A DNA stretch of 64,000 nt from Candidatus Thiomargarita nelsonii (GCA_000785145.2 JSZA02000002.1:1-64000), one strand, 5' to 3'; positions 10,319 through 19,129 are shown, numbered from the stretch's first letter. Notes: a model not told the origin generated them from the letters alone. Numbers and translations are program-made.

Positions 10319-10912
10319 CTATTCCCCTTTTTGCCAATTATTAATCATTGTAAATTGTTCGGCACCTTGGGGTGAAGAGGTTTTTCCAAATAGGGTTTTA
10401 TCTCTCCAGTAGGCGAGTTTGAGATAAATTTGTTGGTTTTTAAAACCATGTCTTTTTAACCAACAAGCAATCACGGTACCCGCTCTGCCATGCCCACCGA
10501 AACAATGAACATAGATTTTTTCCTGAGCAGCTATGAGTTCATCTATGTTATTTAAAATTTCCACCATTAAGGCTTTGGTAGGCACCGACATGTCAACAAT
10601 TGGATAATGTATCCATTTGAAGGCAGGATTGTTTTTTGTCATCTCCTCTTGATAGGGGAGAAAAAGCTGTAATTCATGTTCTTCCATTAAACAAATACTG
10701 GTCGTTATCCCCAAACTAGCCAACTCTTCAGTCTTGTAGCAGGGCTCGATTTTATCCCATGCGCCGGGATATTGTCCGCCATACAATTCTAGTTGTTTAA
10801 ACTCAGGGTGATAGACTTTGTAAACTGATAAGTCTTGAAATGTAGGTTGTGTTTCGTTAATATTGTGTATTTTTCCGTTCATAACATAAATTTTATCTAA
10901 GCAAGCGGACAT
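10319..10912 (-). CDS. Dual-specificity-type phosphatase, copy A
   Basis: This is the intact ancestor-like copy, with the Cx5R motif HCFGGHGRAGT. Most of its sequence matches copy B. Starts are possible at 10927, 10912 (ATG, MSACLDK) and 10882 (ATG, MNGK). I give 10912 because similarity to copy B extends upstream of MNGK. That ATG overlaps, on the other strand, the ATG of hemW at 10911, so the two divergent genes share their first bases and no room is left for separate 5' untranslated regions. The substrate is unknown. Confidence 0.75.
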   Translation of the reverse strand: MSACLDKIYVMNGKIHNINETQPTFQDLSVYKVYHPEFKQLELYGGQYPGAWDKIEPCYKTEELASLGITTSICLMEEHELQLFLPYQEEMTKNNPAFKWIHYPIVDMSVPTKALMVEILNNIDELIAAQEKIYVHCFGGHGRAGTVIACWLKRHGFKNQQIYLKLAYWRDKTLFGKTSSPQGAEQFTMINNWQKGE

Positions 10913-12053
10913 GTTTAATTTTACCACCCCCCCCCTTTTAAGTCTCTACATCCACATCCCTTGGTGTGTCCGCAAATGTCCTTATTGTGATTTTAATTCG
11001 CATCAAATAGCGGGTGAGTTGCCAGAAAATGATTATATGACTGCCCTATTTGCCGACTTAGAGCAAGAATTGCCGAGAGTCTGGGGGCGTAGCATTCGCA
11101 GTATTTTTATCGGAGGCGGCACTCCTAGTATATTGTCTCCAGAGACGATTTACAACTTATTATCAGGTGTGCGAGCACGAATCCCTGTGGTGGCGGGTGC
11201 TGAGATTAGCTTAGAAGCCAATCCGGGTACGGTAGATATTAGTCGTTTTCAAGGATTTCGAGAGGCAGGCATTAATCGTTTATCTTTGGGCATACAAAGT
11301 TTTAATGATACTGCCTTACAAAATTTAGGCCGTATTCATGGACGCGATGAGGCAATGAATGCCATCGAAGCGGCACGACAAGCGGGTTTTAATAATATTA
11401 ATTTAGATTTAATGTTTGGCTTGCCGGCGCAAACGATTGAGGCTGCTTTGGAAGATTTAGATATTGCTGTCGCCTATAAGCCTTCCCATCTGTCTTGGTA
11501 TCAGTTGACAATTGAACCTAATACTTTGTTTTATCATCAGCCGCCACCACGCTTAGCCGATGATGATTTGTTGTGGGATATGCAAATGGCAGGGCAGAGA
11601 TATTTAGCGGAACAAGGCTATTTTCAGTATGAAGTGTCTGCCTACGCTAAAGCGGGGCAGCGGTGTCAGCATAATTTGAATTATTGGAAATTTGGGGACT
11701 ATTTAGGTATCGGCGCGGGGGCGCATGGCAAAATCAGTGAATTGGGTAAAATTACTCGCTTATCCAAGCAACGCCATCCGCTGCGCTATTTAGAAAGTGG
11801 CGTGATAGCAAATTGTACAACTTTGACAGTTGAAGATGTGGTGCTGGAATTTATGATGAATGCTTTGCGCTTATTGGAAGGCTTTACAATTCAAGAATTT
11901 ATAGAAAATACGGGCCTCAATTTAGCGTGTATAGAAAAAACGGTGCAAGAGGGGAGTGGGCGAGGATGGTTGGAAGTCTCGAAACAGCGCATTCGCGCTA
12001 CTGAGACTGGGATGCGTTTTTTAAATGATTTGTTGGGGTTGTTTGTGGCATAA
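10911..12053 (+). CDS. hemW: HemW-like radical SAM heme chaperone
   Basis: The radical-SAM motif C19-x3-C23-x2-C26 (CVRKCPYC) binds the 4Fe-4S cluster. Other conserved blocks are GGGTPS, E-NPGT, LSLGIQS, NLDLMFGLP and the C-terminal HemW region. The missing fourth cysteine after the cluster motif (CDF, not CxC) separates it from the oxygen-independent coproporphyrinogen oxidase HemN. The protein most likely inserts heme into respiratory proteins. The length, 380 aa, is normal. The start ATG is immediately before the cluster region. A run of nine C residues (10927-10935) lies in codons 6-9, where slippage would switch the gene off. Confidence 0.9.
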   Translation: MFNFTTPPLLSLYIHIPWCVRKCPYCDFNSHQIAGELPENDYMTALFADLEQELPRVWGRSIRSIFIGGGTPSILSPETIYNLLSGVRARIPVVAGAEISLEANPGTVDISRFQGFREAGINRLSLGIQSFNDTALQNLGRIHGRDEAMNAIEAARQAGFNNINLDLMFGLPAQTIEAALEDLDIAVAYKPSHLSWYQLTIEPNTLFYHQPPPRLADDDLLWDMQMAGQRYLAEQGYFQYEVSAYAKAGQRCQHNLNYWKFGDYLGIGAGAHGKISELGKITRLSKQRHPLRYLESGVIANCTTLTVEDVVLEFMMNALRLLEGFTIQEFIENTGLNLACIEKTVQEGSGRGWLEVSKQRIRATETGMRFLNDLLGLFVA

Positions 12054-12085
12054 TATTTTTGTCTGATCTCTTGGGTGGTACATTA

Positions 12086-12111
12086 AGGGCAACCATAAAG
12101 GATTGCCCCTA
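12086..12111. repeat. Repeat, family D
   Basis: The sequence AAGGGCAACCATAAAGGATT followed by GCCCCT has arms GGGCAA/TTGCCC. It lies between hemW and the RusA-like gene. Confidence 0.85.
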
Positions 12112-12170
12112 CCTTCTGCCGTGGCATTAACCCCAAACCATCACGCTAAATATTGAATTGGAGCAAAAAT

Positions 12171-12641
12171 ATGAACTATCAAAAAGTTTTTAAAATAATA
12201 TCGCCAGTGGTACCTACCTTTAACAGAAATGAAAAACAAAAGCGAAAAGATCAAAGAAAACTCTATAGATATTTAAAAGAGCAGCATGGTATAGTTAAAG
12301 GCATTAAAGGAAATCTTAAATTTTATAAACCTCATAAACTATGGGCTAGAATTTTTTATTTTAACCACGATTCAATAACCAGTGCTAAAGATATTCACAA
12401 TATCATCAAACCATTGTTTGACGATTTAGAAGATTATGTTTACGATGATGATAAGCAAATTATCATTTTTGAGGGTACCCGTTTAGATATGGAAGATGTG
12501 GATGAAGCATTTGTCATAGAATTTTTGGATTATGACATGCCCGATATACAAAAAATACTTCAAGAAACTTGTTGCTTGGTTGAAATAGGAATACTACCTT
12601 TTATAGAAGAATCCACCATTTTGAAAATAACATGGCTATAA
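12171..12641 (+). CDS. RusA-like protein (possible Holliday-junction resolvase relative)
   Basis: I recognise a weak RusA-type pattern. Near residues 75-105 the segment KDIHNIIKPLFDDL, then DDDKQIIIFEG, follows the family layout xDxDNxxKxxxDxL...DDxQ. The second aspartate of the first motif is His here (DIH), so activity is doubtful. The frame opens at a TTG at 12153, but GGAG lies 8 bases before the ATG at 12171, giving 156 aa. No phage or recombination genes adjoin it. It could be a phage relic or a repurposed protein. The 3' end is closely followed by a repeat element. Confidence 0.5.
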   Translation: MNYQKVFKIISPVVPTFNRNEKQKRKDQRKLYRYLKEQHGIVKGIKGNLKFYKPHKLWARIFYFNHDSITSAKDIHNIIKPLFDDLEDYVYDDDKQIIIFEGTRLDMEDVDEAFVIEFLDYDMPDIQKILQETCCLVEIGILPFIEESTILKITWL

Positions 12642-12838
12642 GTACTGAACCATGAATTATCGGAGATTTTGGAGTCCAAAGCTTTAGCTTTGGAGGTAGG
12701 TTTCCAAAGCTAAAGCTTTGGACTCCAAAATACATTAAAATCGGAGATTTTGGAGTCCAAAGCTTTAGCTTTGGAGGTAGGTTTCCAAAGCTAAAGCTTT
12801 GGACTCCAAAATACATTAAAATTCATGATTCGGTACTT
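12640..12838. mobile_element. MITE-like unit: two 81-bp palindromes within terminal inverted repeats
   Basis: Two tandem copies of an 81-bp unit (12661-12741 and 12742-12822) differ by almost nothing. Each is itself a large palindrome of two family A arms (GGAGTCCAAAGCTTTAGC... and its complement) around GGTAGG. The pair is bounded by an imperfect inverted repeat, AAGTACTGAACCATGAAT at the left and its near-complement ending at 12838. No reading frame of note lies within. Confidence 0.75.
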
Positions 12839-12859
12839 AAAACCGGAGAACTCTTTATT

Positions 12860-13450
12860 ATGAACGCCAAATTTGAAACATTTTTCGTCAAAGCACTGTA
12901 TGAGGCGAAAATTGAGGAACTTGTTAATACCTATAGGGAAAAACATTTTTCTGTTAAAAAACATGTTCAAATGGGTGAGGTGGAATTTGACGTTGTTGTC
13001 AAACAAGGCGAAAAAAATATTGCTTTTGAAATTATGGTGTTACCAATCTCAAAATCAGAATTGAGTGAAATTGACAAGTACCATAAAAAAGCCAAAGCTT
13101 TGGGCTATGATTTTCGTCTTATCACTATAGCTAAGCCGAAAAAATCCACGATAGAGATTGCTTGGCTTGAAAAGGCTCTTTTAAAATATTTTGCTGTTCA
13201 TCCCATTGATACTGGTTCAACTCAGTACCAAGACATAGAAACTGCCATTCAATCTATTTCAATAACCGGCTCACAAGCGCGTGTTTGTTTGGATGGCAAT
13301 TTATCAGTGATGGATCATTCTGGGCATAATTCTGAAATGCTCCCCTTTCAAGGAAAACTGTCATTAAATCTGTCTGAACATAAAATTAAGGATGCTGATT
13401 TAAAAGTCGATAATCATTATTGGTATGATAGAGCCAGTCAGCAAGCGTAG
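12860..13450 (+). CDS. Unknown protein, possibly with a degenerate nuclease-like fold
   Basis: No family is recognised. The 196-aa product starts with an ATG preceded by GGAG. An N-terminal helix region is followed by VEFDVVVKQGEKNIAFEIMV (about residues 38-57), which has the spacing of a PD-(D/E)xK nuclease core (D, then E-x-x), but the expected Lys is Met. The middle part (FRLITIAKPKKSTIEIAWLE) suggests another beta-alpha unit. The C-terminal third is polar with few hydrophobic segments. It lies 20 bp before the VWA gene on the same strand, so the two may form an operon. Confidence 0.55.
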   Translation: MNAKFETFFVKALYEAKIEELVNTYREKHFSVKKHVQMGEVEFDVVVKQGEKNIAFEIMVLPISKSELSEIDKYHKKAKALGYDFRLITIAKPKKSTIEIAWLEKALLKYFAVHPIDTGSTQYQDIETAIQSISITGSQARVCLDGNLSVMDHSGHNSEMLPFQGKLSLNLSEHKIKDADLKVDNHYWYDRASQQA

Positions 13451-13470
13451 GGTACGCCGTTTTAGTCTCT

Positions 13471-15615
13471 ATGAAATCAAACACTATCTTATCCCCCGAA
13501 CAAATGGAAGATCGTTTAGACGAATTTCTCATTTCCGTTCTTTCTTCACGACGTACAGCCGCCGGTGTCGCACAAATGCTTGCGACTTGTGAGCGCTCAC
13601 AACAAGAATTTATTCTACAGTGGGTTAAGCGAATTGCGAGCACTAATGCTGAAATGGCTTATCAATTTGCCAGTCATGCCGTGAAAGCCATGACTATTAT
13701 GGATGAGGCGGGTATTGAGGCTTGGATCATACATGCAATGGATGTGTATGATAAAAAAGGTTTACATCCCGCTATTGCGGTTCTCCGAGATTTTTCACAG
13801 GCGCAAAAAAATACAGGTTTAGCATTGGATGAGGTGGAGCGGGTTTTGGATATTTTTGTCGCGGGTTTGAGTGGGCGGCGTTTGAAATTGGAGAGCGCAG
13901 ATCGCGTTTATACGGATACTGAAACCTTATTTTTACCCGCCTTGTTAAATATTTTTGAAAAGCGCGAAGATAATTTTTGTTTATTTAAAGCGATGGCGGT
14001 GCATTTATGGGCACAAACGCGCTTTGGGACTTGGCTTTCGAGGCAAAAGTTTTTGCGGAGCAAAAACTTTTGCCTCGAAATGAGTTTGAATAAAGCCATT
14101 CAACATTTTCCCTTGCCTGACAAAGCTTGCCGATTGTTTCATACCTTGGAACGAATTCGTTTAGATGCTTGTATTGCAAGAGAATTACCGGGTTTGCACC
14201 GCGATATTAATTTGATACTTAAAAAGTTGGGAGAAACGCGCATTCCGCCGCTATGGCAACCCATTGCTGAGCAATTGGCGCATCCTTCTGCTACTGTGCA
14301 AGTCAGTTATGATTTATTAGCTAAAATTTATTCAACACATTCTCCACAGGCTTTGTGTTATCAAGGGGAGTTGGTGCCTGACAGTGTAGAAGAAATCATG
14401 GCGTTGCGTCTGGCGCGAGAAAAAGAAGCTTTTCGTGTTGCATTGGTGCAATTAAATAAAAACAAGCCGACTCCCTTGGCTGATGTGAATGATGAAAAGT
14501 CACAATTTAAAGTTGATAAAATCCCTGATGATTCTTTACCCGATGGATTTAAATTTGAACTCAATTTAGATGGACAACCCATGGTGCCGCCCGATAATGT
14601 TAAAAGTTTGATGGATTCGATTATTCAGGATGTGGGGCTAATCCCTGAAGAATATTTGGTCGCCGCAGGAGAGGGGGGTTATCATTTAAAGCAGGCGCCG
14701 CGTGATCCTGAGAATGTTTGGAAAGGGGTTTATCACGAAGAGGGCGCTTTTCTCTATAATGAATGGGATTGTCATCGTAAACATTATCGTAAAAATTGGT
14801 GTGTTTTGCGAGAAATGGATGTTCATCCACAGCCGGAAAGTTTTGTCGTGAAAACGCTGCAACGTCATAAAGGATTAGTCAAAAATTTGCGGCGTACCTT
14901 TGAAGCTTTGCGTGGTGAAGATAAATTATTGAAAGCACAACCGAATGGTGAGGATATTGATTTTGATGCGCTGGTGAAAGCTTATGCGGATGCGAAACAG
15001 GGCTTTGAAATGACAAATCGCTTATTTACGAAAATGCACAAAAATGAGCGTAATATCGCGGTGATGTTTATGGTGGATATGAGCGGCTCTACTAAGGGGT
15101 GGATTAATGATGCGGAACGAGAGGCATTAGTTTTATTATGTGAAGCCTTGGAAACCTTGGGAGATCGTTATGCGATTTATGGCTTTTCTGGGATGACGCG
15201 CAAACGTTGTGAAGTGTATCGCGTTAAACGCTTTAATGAGCCTTATTCTAATTTGGTGCAACAACGTATCAGTGGAATAAAGCCGCAAGATTATACGCGC
15301 ATGGGCGTTGCTATTCGTCATTTGAGTGAATTATTGAATGGGGTGGATGCGCGTATCAAGTTGTTGATAACATTGTCAGATGGGAGACCAGATGATTATG
15401 GGGATAATTATCGGGGGCGTTATGGGATTGAGGATACTCGTCAGGCTTTGATTGAGGCTAAGCGCAATAATATTCATCCGTTTTGTATTACTTTGGATAC
15501 GGAGGCTAAGGATTATCTTGGGCATATGTATGGTGCTGTCAATTATATTGTGATTGATGATGTGCGGAAATTGCCTTTGAAAGTTTCTGATATTTATAAG
15601 AAATTGACGAGTTAA
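13471..15615 (+). CDS. VWA-domain protein of the NorD/CbbO type
   Basis: The C-terminal third (about residues 510-714) is a von Willebrand A domain with a complete metal-ion-dependent adhesion site: DMSGST (DxSxS), the threonine in DYTRMG, and the aspartate in LSDGRPDD. The helical N-terminal part resembles NorD/CbbO proteins, which act with a MoxR-type AAA ATPase to activate nitric oxide reductase or Rubisco. No such ATPase lies next to it, so the target is open. At 714 aa it is of normal size. A perfect 20-bp inverted repeat at 14037-14079 is translated in frame (about residues 190-203, SRQKFLRSKNFCLE) and looks like an inserted palindrome. No clear ribosome-binding site precedes the ATG at 13471. 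Confidence 0.8.
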   Translation: MKSNTILSPEQMEDRLDEFLISVLSSRRTAAGVAQMLATCERSQQEFILQWVKRIASTNAEMAYQFASHAVKAMTIMDEAGIEAWIIHAMDVYDKKGLHPAIAVLRDFSQAQKNTGLALDEVERVLDIFVAGLSGRRLKLESADRVYTDTETLFLPALLNIFEKREDNFCLFKAMAVHLWAQTRFGTWLSRQKFLRSKNFCLEMSLNKAIQHFPLPDKACRLFHTLERIRLDACIARELPGLHRDINLILKKLGETRIPPLWQPIAEQLAHPSATVQVSYDLLAKIYSTHSPQALCYQGELVPDSVEEIMALRLAREKEAFRVALVQLNKNKPTPLADVNDEKSQFKVDKIPDDSLPDGFKFELNLDGQPMVPPDNVKSLMDSIIQDVGLIPEEYLVAAGEGGYHLKQAPRDPENVWKGVYHEEGAFLYNEWDCHRKHYRKNWCVLREMDVHPQPESFVVKTLQRHKGLVKNLRRTFEALRGEDKLLKAQPNGEDIDFDALVKAYADAKQGFEMTNRLFTKMHKNERNIAVMFMVDMSGSTKGWINDAEREALVLLCEALETLGDRYAIYGFSGMTRKRCEVYRVKRFNEPYSNLVQQRISGIKPQDYTRMGVAIRHLSELLNGVDARIKLLITLSDGRPDDYGDNYRGRYGIEDTRQALIEAKRNNIHPFCITLDTEAKDYLGHMYGAVNYIVIDDVRKLPLKVSDIYKKLTS
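14037..14079. repeat. Perfect palindrome inserted in frame within the VWA gene
   Basis: The arms TTCGAGGCAAAAGTTTTTGC (14037-14056) and GCAAAAACTTTTGCCTCGAA (14060-14079) flank a 3-base loop GGA. The 43-bp unit keeps the reading frame with the flanking codons and adds about 14 residues. Confidence 0.9.
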
Positions 15616-15621
15616 TGGTTT

Positions 15622-15827
15622 GTCCAAAGCTAAAGCTTTGGACTCCATGGATATGCTTGTTTTACCTAAGACAATAGCGAACAACTCATTGAGTTTATCT
15701 CGTTCCCACGCGAGGCAAAGGAATGCCTGCTTGGACGCTCCCGCGTCCTGCTTCGGTTTGGACGAGTTTTTATTGCAGGACGCGGGAGCGTCCAGACAGG
15801 CATTCCCACGCTCTGCGTGGGAACGAG
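15622..15827. repeat. Family A palindrome followed by a 129-bp family C palindrome
   Basis: 15622-15647 is a family A unit (GTCCAAAGCTAAAGCTTTGG). 15699-15827 is two family C units head to head: 53-base arms (15699-15751 and 15775-15827) pair almost fully around a 23-base loop. The two fill most of the gap between the convergent VWA and engB genes. They could act as a strong bidirectional terminator. Confidence 0.85.
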
Positions 15828-15835
15828 TAAAAGCA

Positions 15836-16426
15836 TTAACCAGTAATTTGAAACCACTCATTTAAGCGTTTCCGCGCCTCATCAACGCCAACGCGCTTTA
15901 AGGCGGAAAAGAGTTGCACACTCATCTCTCCCGATAATTCGCTACGCACTTGCTCTAACGCCGCACTGCCTTTGCCACGACTGAGTTTATCCGCTTTGGT
16001 GAGCAGTATATGCACTGGCATATTGGACAGCTTGCACCAGTTAAGCATTTCTTGGTCAAATTCGGTGAGCGGGTGGCGCACGTCCATCATTAAGATTAAT
16101 CCACGTAAACTGCGGCGCGTTTGTAAATAGCGTTCTAAGGTTTTTTGCCAGTGTTGTTTGACGGCTAATGGGACTTTAGCAAAGCCATATCCGGGTAAAT
16201 CGACTAAGCGGCGGCTTTCATCTAATTTAAAAAAAATAATTTGTTGAGTGCGCCCCGGCGTTTTACTGGTACGCGCTAATGATCGCTGCGCTGTTATCAC
16301 ATTGATCGCACTGGATTTTCCAGCGTTGGATCGCCCTGCAAAGGCAACTTCAATGCCTTCATCTTCAGGTAATTGGTCTATTTTATGGGCACTGAGCCAG
16401 TACTCGGCTTGTTGATATAAATTCAT
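15836..16426 (-). CDS. engB: Ribosome-biogenesis GTPase EngB/YsxC
   Basis: This small GTPase takes part in assembly of the large ribosomal subunit. The GTP-binding motifs are all present: G1 GRSNAGKSS (about residues 31-39), G2 threonine in [10 protein letters not shown]3 DLPGYGFA and G4 TKADKL. At 196 aa it has the usual length. Its ATG overlaps the stop of the upstream transporter gene by 4 bp, so both belong to one transcript. Confidence 0.95.
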   Translation of the reverse strand: MNLYQQAEYWLSAHKIDQLPEDEGIEVAFAGRSNAGKSSAINVITAQRSLARTSKTPGRTQQIIFFKLDESRRLVDLPGYGFAKVPLAVKQHWQKTLERYLQTRRSLRGLILMMDVRHPLTEFDQEMLNWCKLSNMPVHILLTKADKLSRGKGSAALEQVRSELSGEMSVQLFSALKRVGVDEARKRLNEWFQITG

Positions 16427-17232
16427 TTTTTATGTGCTTGATTGATTTCTACAGTGATATGCGCCAATTCTTCAAAGTCACTCAATAGTTTTTTGTAATG
16501 ATCGGGTGGCTTTGGAGAATGGGTGACAATTGAAATAATGGCGGCTAATTGATGGGAACCGATTTGCCAAAGGTGTATATCTGAAATCTTATTATCAGTG
16601 TATGATTCAATCACTGAACGAATGTCAGAAACAATTTTTTGATCCACGCCGCTATCAAGCAGTATTTTGCTGCTATCGCGTAACAGTCCATAAGCCCATC
16701 GTGAAATAATTATCGATCCCACAATGCCCATTATGGGATCCATCCATATCCATCCCAATGCTTTACCCGCGAACAATGCAATAATCGCTAATACTGATGT
16801 CATGGCATCTGCCAGTACATGCAAATAGGCGGCTTTCAGATTATGGTCGTGATGATGCTCATGTCCTTGTAATAGAAAGGCACTGAGCAGGTTGATGAAT
16901 AAGCCGAGTACAGCAACCGCGATAGCTTCATTAAAGTGGATTATTTCTGGAGAAAGCAATCGTTGGATCGATTCTATCAGCATCAGCAATGCGACAAGGG
17001 CTAGTACGACGGCACTGGTAAAGCCGCCCAAAACGCCAACTTTTCCAGTACCAAAACTGTAACGTGGGTCATTGGCATGACGACGGGCATAGCTATATGC
17101 AAATGCTGTGATACCCAGTGCTGCGGCATGTGTGCCCATGTGCCAGCCATATGCGAGTAGCGCCATTGAGCCGTATGCCAGTCCGGCGGTGATTTCTATG
17201 ATCATCATCACGACGGTTAATGTATAGCACAA
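16423..17232 (-). CDS. Cation diffusion facilitator metal transporter (DmeF-like)
   Basis: A CDF-family exporter that moves divalent metal out of the cytoplasm in exchange for protons. Six membrane helices are evident. Helix 2 carries the metal site [11 protein letters not shown] and helix 5 [11 protein letters not shown] His-rich loop (HEHHHDH) between helices 4 and 5 should bind metal. The cytoplasmic C-terminal domain is present. Family members usually have a longer N-terminus before this point. Here the frame is closed by a stop just upstream and the first usable codon is TTG at 17232, with GTG and ATG inside helix 1, so the N-terminus may be truncated. It is coupled to engB by a 4-bp overlap. 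Confidence 0.82.
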   Translation of the reverse strand: MCYTLTVVMMIIEITAGLAYGSMALLAYGWHMGTHAAALGITAFAYSYARRHANDPRYSFGTGKVGVLGGFTSAVVLALVALLMLIESIQRLLSPEIIHFNEAIAVAVLGLFINLLSAFLLQGHEHHHDHNLKAAYLHVLADAMTSVLAIIALFAGKALGWIWMDPIMGIVGSIIISRWAYGLLRDSSKILLDSGVDQKIVSDIRSVIESYTDNKISDIHLWQIGSHQLAAIISIVTHSPKPPDHYKKLLSDFEELAHITVEINQAHKK

Positions 17233-17804
17233 AATTTATTAATAAAAATTCACAAAACCTCACAATGCTCCCAAGTTTGAACTCAGATAAACCGCTCAAA
17301 AGTTAGCACTTGTAATATTAGGGATGTTGTCCAGATGTGCCGTTGAGTTGACACTCCTACAGAGACGTGATATATATATTCGATTTTACTTATGCTTATG
17401 TGTGGTACAACAATCACATTTTTTGTGACCAGACAAAAAAATGCTTGACTTATTAATTGGATTGTGAAATCATAAAAAAATGACAAAGTCAAAAAACAGA
17501 GAACCAAGGTGAGATTATGTCGTTATTAAATATATATATTTTTATTCGCGCCTAGATGTATCGGGCTTTGAGAGATACCTCCCCTTAGGGGCATGTTAAT
17601 GAATGGAAACGTTTGTTAATAAAAATGTATCGGTTAATAGTATGACGCGCCGGGTATTTCGCTCGGATTGCTTTGTATCAGTATTATAATGGTGAGTATG
17701 TTTCCATTGGTCAATATTTTCAATGTGCATAGCAATTCATTTTTTTATTGCAGTTTGCCTCGCGTCCAGGCAGGCATTCCTTTGCCTCGCGTGGGAACGA
17801 GGAA
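17233..17804. other. Gene-free, AT-rich stretch with one family C repeat
   Basis: About 570 bases without a supportable gene. It holds AT-rich runs (TATATATATT near 17370 and 17530) that could contain the promoter of the transporter gene, and a family C palindrome at 17755-17802 (TGCCTCGCGTCCAGGCAGGC followed by ATTCCTTTGCCTCGCGTGGG). Short frames in it have no recognisable content. Confidence 0.6.
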
Positions 17805-18668
17805 TTATTGTGGAGATCGGTACATTGTTACCACAAATTCCGTTTCTGTTTCAACTAAGTCTGGCTGTGGTAATTTGGCTTCTGATGCCAGGCGTAATAT
17901 CCGTAAAATGCCCGTGCCTAAACGGGTCATTAGTCCAAGTTTAGCCATGAGGGACAAAATAATAGGATTTCGTTCTACGTGAATACCAGCCCGGATGTTT
18001 TCTACTGTCACGCTATTGGGTAGGCAGCCCGGGCTATGCACTTCTAGTCGATCATCAAACATCAATAGTCGGATAGGTGCCGAGAGTGAATAGTCACGGT
18101 GAACTAAGGCATTGACCAAGACTTCGCGTAACATTTCTAAGGGCATTTCGTAGCGAGTTTCGGGTTCAAATGCGCGGATGTTTCCCTTGTTTGACAGATG
18201 CAGACGCAATAAGTCTTCCATGCCGAAAAGTTGTTGGGATAATTGACCATTGAGTGTTTTATGATCCAAAATCATTTCCCCCGCCGTGCTGCCAGCAAAG
18301 CGTGCAAAGTCCATGCGTGCGGTTGGCAGGTGATTTTGGGGACGCTCGCCAAAGAAGAGTAGTCCCGCTACGGTTAAGGCTTCGCCGTGCATTGCTTTTA
18401 AGTTATTTAGCAAGCGGCTCCGTTCTGCCGTAGTACGGGTTTCATCCTTGGGGTAGCCATAGGCTAAGTTTAAAAAGTTGTCAAAAGCTTGGATGTCTAT
18501 GTCAGACAATTTGGTGTTGAGTAACGTCGATTCGTCGTAGTAGAATGCGCGAATAGCTAAATACATTCGTCGTATTTCTTCCCGCGATGATTTAAATTCG
18601 GTCTGTAAGGTTTCACCTTTGGTGATGATTTGCTGAAGTTTTTCTGGAGTCATTAATTTGGAGTACAC
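17805..18668 (-). CDS. AlbA_2/HATPase_c_4 regulator-like protein lacking most of its AlbA domain
   Basis: Members of this family (often called RecG-like or transcriptional regulator) have an N-terminal AlbA_2 (Schlafen-type) domain and a C-terminal ATPase-like domain. The C-terminal part is complete: RYEMPLEMLREVLVNAL, HRDYS, SPGCLP and RLGTGI. At the N-terminus the first AlbA strand (ETLQTEFKSS) passes straight into SREEIRRMY, which in the family comes at the domain's far end. About 110 residues appear to be missing, with the frame kept. The start is GTG at 18668 or ATG at 18653. It is 12 bp downstream of the toxin-like gene and may be cotranscribed with the pair. Function is doubtful given the missing domain. 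Confidence 0.7.
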   Translation of the reverse strand: MYSKLMTPEKLQQIITKGETLQTEFKSSREEIRRMYLAIRAFYYDESTLLNTKLSDIDIQAFDNFLNLAYGYPKDETRTTAERSRLLNNLKAMHGEALTVAGLLFFGERPQNHLPTARMDFARFAGSTAGEMILDHKTLNGQLSQQLFGMEDLLRLHLSNKGNIRAFEPETRYEMPLEMLREVLVNALVHRDYSLSAPIRLLMFDDRLEVHSPGCLPNSVTVENIRAGIHVERNPIILSLMAKLGLMTRLGTGILRILRLASEAKLPQPDLVETETEFVVTMYRSPQ

Positions 18669-18680
18669 CTTGCAGGATGT

Positions 18681-19127
18681 TTAAGTATGTTTTTTAGTTG
18701 AAGGCCAAACTTCATGATTAGGATCCCACCAGAGAATTTTGAGGATGTGCCCTTCTAAAATGCCCCAAACGCGCTCTTTACCAGAAAGACGTAGAGAAAA
18801 CAGTTCATCAATATCATCCAAATGAATTTCGAGGAGACGCTTTGGCACGGATGGGTTTGGGCTGTTTTGAATCTCAACGGCGTGATTATTGCCATCACTT
18901 TTAATATCAGCCCATGTCCTCGTTTCAAAATGGCCTAATTTCTGGAGAATTTCTTGCCATTTTTTTGCATCGACACATCCCCAAGGACCATCCCAATCTA
19001 ATTGGTAAAATTGCCAGGCTGGTTTTTCTTGCTCACTGTTTGGGTGTTTTCCAGGGCGTGTTTTCCAGTGCGAAGAGGGATTTTTTCCATAAGCGGTTTT
19101 TATAGGCTGTTTTCGCTTTTTAGCCAT
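18681..19127 (-). CDS. Putative toxin of a Panacea-type toxin-antitoxin pair
   Basis: The 148-aa product has a basic N-terminus (KKRKQPIKTAYGKN) and a C-terminal core ending DIDELFSLRLSGKERVWGI, then LWWDPNHEVWPS. This end resembles RelE/ParE-like toxin folds, in which a terminal strand reads lWxDpxHxVxPs. That is my inference from pattern, not a known family hit. It starts 2 bp after the stop of the antitoxin-like gene, with GAGG as ribosome-binding site. Its position after a Panacea domain gene is the main support for a toxin role. Confidence 0.6.
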   Translation of the reverse strand: MAKKRKQPIKTAYGKNPSSHWKTRPGKHPNSEQEKPAWQFYQLDWDGPWGCVDAKKWQEILQKLGHFETRTWADIKSDGNNHAVEIQNSPNPSVPKRLLEIHLDDIDELFSLRLSGKERVWGILEGHILKILWWDPNHEVWPSTKKHT

Positions 19128-19129
19128 GA

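Noticed and set aside
15620..15865. 81-codon frame in the gap before engB
   Set aside because: It translates palindromic repeats (QRNACLDAPASC) and has no independent support.
17283..17507. 74-codon minus-strand frame in the gap upstream of the metal transporter
   Set aside because: It is hydrophobic by AT-rich composition, has no ribosome-binding site and no recognisable motif.
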